In this document: positions 60,151-64,000 of the stretch, in pieces
Numbering within the stretch: the first letter of the stretch is position 1
How the letters are laid out: the number at the start of each line of letters is the position of its first letter
DNA from: Flavobacteriales bacterium UBA7666
Lineage (GTDB): Bacteria; Bacteroidota; Bacteroidia; Flavobacteriales_D; Crocinitomicaceae
Length of the DNA: 64,000 nucleotides
Assembly: GCA_002483265.1 (NCBI GenBank)
Contig: DLHO01000020.1
Span: forward strand, 58,312-122,311
Reading direction: 5' to 3'
Translations under genes and position numbers: made by a program
Notes under the pieces: model-generated
Databases searched by the model: none
Seen by the model: only the letters and a program-made list of their open reading frames with translations
Told to the model about the DNA's origin: nothing

Positions 60151-61878
60151 ATGAAAAGGATGAAAAAAATCTTATTCTCGTTTATCTTAGCTGGAAGCAT
60201 GGCTTCGCTAAGCTACGGTTCGAGTCACAGAGAAGCACCTTTGATTGCAAATGACCCATTGGCTGACAATACCGATGTGTATGCATTCAAAAGCCCTGAT
60301 GATCCGAATTCTATTACGATCATTGCTAATTACATTCCGACGGAGTTTCGAAATGGCGGACCAAACTACTACAGTTTTGGTGAGAACATTCGTTATGAAA
60401 TCCATGTAGACAATGATGCAACAACACCGGGAGACGATATTACTTATCGTTTTACGTTCTCTAAGGTGAATCAGGATCCGACTACATTTTTTGCAGTTCG
60501 TTTAGGTCAGGAAAATGCAAAAACCACCTACATGATTGAAAAAAGTACAGATGGCGGAGCAACATTCACCACTTTCATGACCGGGTTGGCAGTTCCGCCA
60601 CCGAATATCGGTGAGCGTTCTATTGAGAATGCCACTGTCGGTTTGGGTGCAGCTAATTACGATGCATTGATTGCAAGTTCCATTTACTCGACACCGGAAG
60701 GTGGACAAGTATTCTGCGGGCCTTCAGACGATCCGTTCTTTGTAGACTTAGGAGGGATCTTCGATTTGGGAGACGCTCCACGTCAAAATAATGGCGGTGT
60801 CGTTCGTGATGGTTTAGCTAAATTCAATACGCATTCAATCGCGATCAAAATTCCAGTGTCTGTTTTGCAAAAAGACGGTTTGGGAGTTTCTTCAGCTGCA
60901 AACATCCTCGATCCGAATTTTGTGATTGGTGTATGGGCTTCTGCAAGTCGTCAAACAACCCGCACATTAACTGCAGGGAATCAGGGTTACGCAGGAAGCT
61001 GGGTTCAGGTTTCTCGTTTGGGAATGCCTTTGACAAATGAAGCGGTTATTCCTGTTGGGCAAAAAGATTTCTGGAACTCGTTAACACCGTACCAGGAATT
61101 GGCTGAAACAACTTTGGATGAATACTTCTACAATCCTGAATTGGCCTTATACATGGATGATAGCATCTATGGAGGAGCAGTTCCTGCGTTTGCAGGTTTG
61201 CGTATTCAACGTAATTCACTGCAAGGATTTGATTTTGGAAACACACAAGATGGTTTATGGCCATTGAAAGGTTCAGCGGCAGTTGCAGGAACAGCATTGG
61301 ATGATGCAGTTTTCGGAACCTTATTGTTACCTGGAGCAGGAAAACCAAGATCAGTAGATTTATGGCCGATCTTCCATACAGGAGTTCCAAATATGGCTCC
61401 GTATCAATTAGCGACCGGGAAAAATGGAAACCCTTTAGCTGTAGGAAAACCATTCATTAGTAACTTCTTGCCAAATGGAGGCGATATGTTGCGTTTGAAT
61501 ATGGCTGTACCTGCAACGGCAAGAAACAGTGCATCGTTCAGTTCTTTGGGATTGGTTCAGGCAGCTGTATTGGGATTGACAGATCCGGCGTACAACACAA
61601 CTACAACCATTCAATTCATTCCGAATATGGATGGATTCCCGAATGGACGTCGTCTGGAAGATGATGTTACACGCATCGAATTGCAGGCAGTAAGTGGAGT
61701 CGTATTAGCAGCAATCGGGTTGTGGTATGATGATTACAATGCTTCATCTTCTGCACAGTCGCCAGTTACTAATTTATTGGTGAATGTCTTGAGCTATTCC
61801 ACAGGAGTAGAACAAAATGATGTGGCATTTAAAACTTCATTCCCTTACGTAGCTTCACCTTGGGCTGGGAAAGATTAA
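60151..61878 (+). CDS. DUF4331 protein without sorting domain
   Basis: A 575-residue exported protein with a signal peptide (ILFSFILAGSMASLSYGS). SSHREAPLIANDPLADNTD is the DUF4331 start, followed by VYAFKSPDDPNSITIIANY, the paired CGPSDDPFFVDLGGIFDLGD, and FIPNMDGFPNGRRLEDDVTR near the end. The family's function is unknown, although conserved His and Asp residues suggest metal binding. It ends soon after VASPWAGKD, without the T9SS tail found on its tandem partner. An alternative Met lies three codons in (60160). It lies 28 bp from the second copy and is probably in one operon with it. Confidence 0.82.
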   Translation: MKRMKKILFSFILAGSMASLSYGSSHREAPLIANDPLADNTDVYAFKSPDDPNSITIIANYIPTEFRNGGPNYYSFGENIRYEIHVDNDATTPGDDITYRFTFSKVNQDPTTFFAVRLGQENAKTTYMIEKSTDGGATFTTFMTGLAVPPPNIGERSIENATVGLGAANYDALIASSIYSTPEGGQVFCGPSDDPFFVDLGGIFDLGDAPRQNNGGVVRDGLAKFNTHSIAIKIPVSVLQKDGLGVSSAANILDPNFVIGVWASASRQTTRTLTAGNQGYAGSWVQVSRLGMPLTNEAVIPVGQKDFWNSLTPYQELAETTLDEYFYNPELALYMDDSIYGGAVPAFAGLRIQRNSLQGFDFGNTQDGLWPLKGSAAVAGTALDDAVFGTLLLPGAGKPRSVDLWPIFHTGVPNMAPYQLATGKNGNPLAVGKPFISNFLPNGGDMLRLNMAVPATARNSASFSSLGLVQAAVLGLTDPAYNTTTTIQFIPNMDGFPNGRRLEDDVTRIELQAVSGVVLAAIGLWYDDYNASSSAQSPVTNLLVNVLSYSTGVEQNDVAFKTSFPYVASPWAGKD

Positions 61879-61906
61879 ACCGGAGTTTCACATAAAATTT
61901 TAAAAG

Positions 61907-63961
61907 ATGAAAAATTTAATTAAATATTTATTTGTGGTGCTTCCGTTTGGAACGGTCTTCGCTTCAAGTCACAGAGAAGCGCCGCTTATCGCAAATGATC
62001 CGCTTGCGGATAACACGGATTTATATGCTTTCAAAAGCCCGAATGATCCGAACTCAATCACCATTATTGCGAATTATGTTCCTTTGCAAGTACCGCATGG
62101 TGGACCGAATTACTATAGTTTCGGTGAAAATATCCGTTATGAGATTCACATTGAGAATGATGGAACTGCGGGTGATGATATCACTTACAGATTTACATTT
62201 TCTCAAACGAATGAAGATCCTACAACATTCTTCGATATTCGTTTAGGGGCTGAAAATCACAAAACAACGTACCTGATGGAACGTAGCATCAATGGTGGGG
62301 CATTTACAACCGTAATTGCTGCAGGAGTAGTGCCTCCGCCAAATATTGGTCCGCGTTCAATTGATCATCCTGTTCTTGGAGTTGGCGACAGCTATTCCAA
62401 TTTGATGTCGTCTGCTATTGAAACTACTGGATCCAACGAAAAAGTGTTCTGTGGACCTTCAGATGATCCATTCTTTGTGGATTTGGGAGGAATCTTCGAC
62501 TTGGGCGATGCTCCACGTCAAAATGGCGGAACTCCTCAGGATGGACTGGAATGTTTGAATGTAAGTACGATTGCTATTCAGGTTCCTATTTCTGTTTTGC
62601 AGAAAAATGGTCAGCCTGTAAGTGCAGCTGCTAATATTTTGGACAGCGATTACATCATTGGTGTCTGGGCTTCTGCAAGTCGTCAGGAAACACGTACGTT
62701 GAATCCTGCAACAGGAGCATTTGCTGAATCAGGAAACTGGATTCAGGTATCTCGTTTGGGAATGCCTTTGACTAATGAAGCAGTAATTCCTGTTGGACAA
62801 AAAGATGAGTGGAATTCAAGAACTCCATACACTGAAAATCCAGCAATGGAAGATAATTTCTGTAATCCGGAATTGGCTTTGTACATGGATGACGATTTAT
62901 TTGGTGGAGCAGTTCCTGCATTTTCACCATTGAGAATTCAACGCAATACGCTGCAGTCATTTGATTTCGGAAACACACACGATGGTTTGTGGCCAATTCG
63001 TGCTACAAATGGTGGGGCAGGAACTGCTTTGGATACGTTGTTGTTCGGAAACTACTTGCTTCGTCAAGGGAAACCACGTTCTGTAGACATCTTACCGATT
63101 TTCCATACGGGAGTTCCAAATCTGGCGCCATATCAATTGGCTACTGGGAAAAATGGAAATCCGTTGGCAGTTGGTAAACCATTCATCAACAACTTCTTGC
63201 CAACATTTGGTGACATGTTGCGTTTGAATATGGCAGTTCCGGCAACTCCACGCAACGATCCTAACTTTAGTTCTTTGGGATTGATTTCTGCGGCCGTACT
63301 AGGATTGACTCAAGCTCCGTATAACACGACTGCGAATTTGGAGTTCATTCCGAATATGGACGGATTCCCGAACGGTCGCCGTTTAGAGGATGATGTAACG
63401 CGTATTGAACTTCAGGCAGTTGGAGGAGTAGTATTGGCTGCGATTGGTTTGTGGTATGATGATTATACTGCAGGAGGACCAAATCCGGTTACTGCTGACT
63501 TATTAGGTGTTTTGACCTATTCGACTGGTGTAGAAGCGAATGATGTGCCATTTACAAGTGCATTCCCTTATGTTGCTGCACCGCATCGCGGAACAGATAA
63601 CTGTTTGGGTAAACCGTATAACTATACACAACCCGTAATTCTTCCGCCTTCTACAACGGTTGGATTAGCTGAGAATACGGTAAGCGCTGAGAAATATGCT
63701 ATCAAAGCGTATCCGAATCCGTTTACAAGTTCAGTGAATTTTGAATACAACTTAGATGCAGATGCTCAAGTTGAGATTCGTTTGTTCACTTTATCAGGTC
63801 AGCAGGTTGGAGTGGTGATGCCAAATACCAAACAGTCTTCGGGTAAACACACCGAATCATTCAATACTTCCGGTTTGGTAGCCGGTGTTTATTACGCACG
63901 TGTAAACATCAAAAGCTCGAAAGGAAAAGTAAGCAAATTGGTGAAGGTTGTAAAATCATAA
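61907..63961 (+). CDS. DUF4331 protein with T9SS C-terminal sorting domain
   Basis: A 684-residue paralogue of the preceding gene. The signal peptide (YLFVVLPFGTVFAS) leads directly to SSHREAPLIANDPLADNTD. Almost every DUF4331 motif is shared with the first copy (CGPSDDPFFVDLGGIFDLGD, QVSRLGMPLTNEAVIPVGQK, FIPNMDGFPNGRRLEDD). It adds about 90 residues: a Pro-rich linker (TQPVILPPSTTVG) and a sorting domain (KAYPNPFTSSVNFEYN, GVYYARVNIKSSKGKVSKLVKVV). Therefore one copy should stay in the periplasm or leave by another route, while this one is exported by T9SS. The two arose by tandem duplication. Confidence 0.85.
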   Translation: MKNLIKYLFVVLPFGTVFASSHREAPLIANDPLADNTDLYAFKSPNDPNSITIIANYVPLQVPHGGPNYYSFGENIRYEIHIENDGTAGDDITYRFTFSQTNEDPTTFFDIRLGAENHKTTYLMERSINGGAFTTVIAAGVVPPPNIGPRSIDHPVLGVGDSYSNLMSSAIETTGSNEKVFCGPSDDPFFVDLGGIFDLGDAPRQNGGTPQDGLECLNVSTIAIQVPISVLQKNGQPVSAAANILDSDYIIGVWASASRQETRTLNPATGAFAESGNWIQVSRLGMPLTNEAVIPVGQKDEWNSRTPYTENPAMEDNFCNPELALYMDDDLFGGAVPAFSPLRIQRNTLQSFDFGNTHDGLWPIRATNGGAGTALDTLLFGNYLLRQGKPRSVDILPIFHTGVPNLAPYQLATGKNGNPLAVGKPFINNFLPTFGDMLRLNMAVPATPRNDPNFSSLGLISAAVLGLTQAPYNTTANLEFIPNMDGFPNGRRLEDDVTRIELQAVGGVVLAAIGLWYDDYTAGGPNPVTADLLGVLTYSTGVEANDVPFTSAFPYVAAPHRGTDNCLGKPYNYTQPVILPPSTTVGLAENTVSAEKYAIKAYPNPFTSSVNFEYNLDADAQVEIRLFTLSGQQVGVVMPNTKQSSGKHTESFNTSGLVAGVYYARVNIKSSKGKVSKLVKVVKS

Positions 63962-64000
63962 ACTAGTTTAGCATAGAAAAACGTAGGGGCGGAAAATTTT

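Noticed and set aside
1..64000. Prophage, complete transposon, rRNA/tRNA genes or a CRISPR array
   Set aside because: I looked for integrase, transposase, cas genes, terminal repeats and tRNA-like cloverleafs and recognised none. A tRNA scan was not possible, so a missed tRNA cannot be excluded.

Overview
The window looks like chromosomal DNA of a Bacteroidota bacterium, most likely from the Flavobacteriales near Fluviicola/Crocinitomicaceae. The genus is an inference from gene content. The signs are several secreted proteins with type IX secretion (T9SS) C-terminal sorting domains, TPR regulators with a LuxR-like tail, LytS/LytTR signalling, the Bacteroidota-specific GYDIA-type GHMP kinase, AT-rich spacers, few Shine-Dalgarno sites and TAnnTTTG promoter elements. 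I saw no rRNA or tRNA genes, CRISPR arrays, prophage or complete insertion sequence.

Layout. 1-7803 (minus) is one tightly coupled isoprenoid operon: squalene synthase, squalene monooxygenase, type 2 IPP isomerase, HMG-CoA reductase, GYDIA GHMP kinase, diphosphomevalonate decarboxylase, mevalonate kinase and the start of a polyprenyl synthetase. The first two genes are strikingly like the eukaryotic enzymes and predict that the cell makes squalene and 2,3-oxidosqualene. 8026-24303 is mixed: beta-barrel proteins, a TPR-LuxR regulator, an MDR/SDR pair with a divergent HxlR regulator, a LytTR membrane regulator, a DUF2306/HxlR pair, a possible orphan WapI-like immunity protein, an HD hydrolase, an RLIG1-like RNA ligase, an acyl-CoA dehydrogenase and a TPR-SpoIIE phosphatase.

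24388-38410 holds stress and storage genes: DUF2383 and DUF4142 proteins, a complete cyanophycin module (synthetase, cyanophycinase, isoaspartyl peptidase), a T9SS protein, an Lmo0937-type 50-residue membrane peptide, two paralogous AraC regulators, a YtxH protein and an overlapping GT4-toroid fusion/GH130 pair. 38801-45166 is a LytS-type propeller sensor kinase, its LytTR regulator and a TPR-parvulin fusion. 45323-53460 has a GH3-family adenylating enzyme flanked by direct repeats derived from the tail of the next T9SS gene, then three T9SS cargo proteins, one with two phospholipase D motifs. 53649-59835 is a regulator-TolC-adaptor-RND efflux operon. 60151-63961 is a tandem pair of DUF4331 proteins, only the second with a T9SS tail.

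The most interesting systems are the squalene/oxidosqualene branch inside a mevalonate operon and the self-contained cyanophycin cycle in a heterotrophic Bacteroidota. Secondary leads are the RNA ligase, the repeat-flanked GH3 gene and a 16-bp perfect inverted repeat between two stress genes. All family assignments rest on motif recognition by eye; no database search was run.
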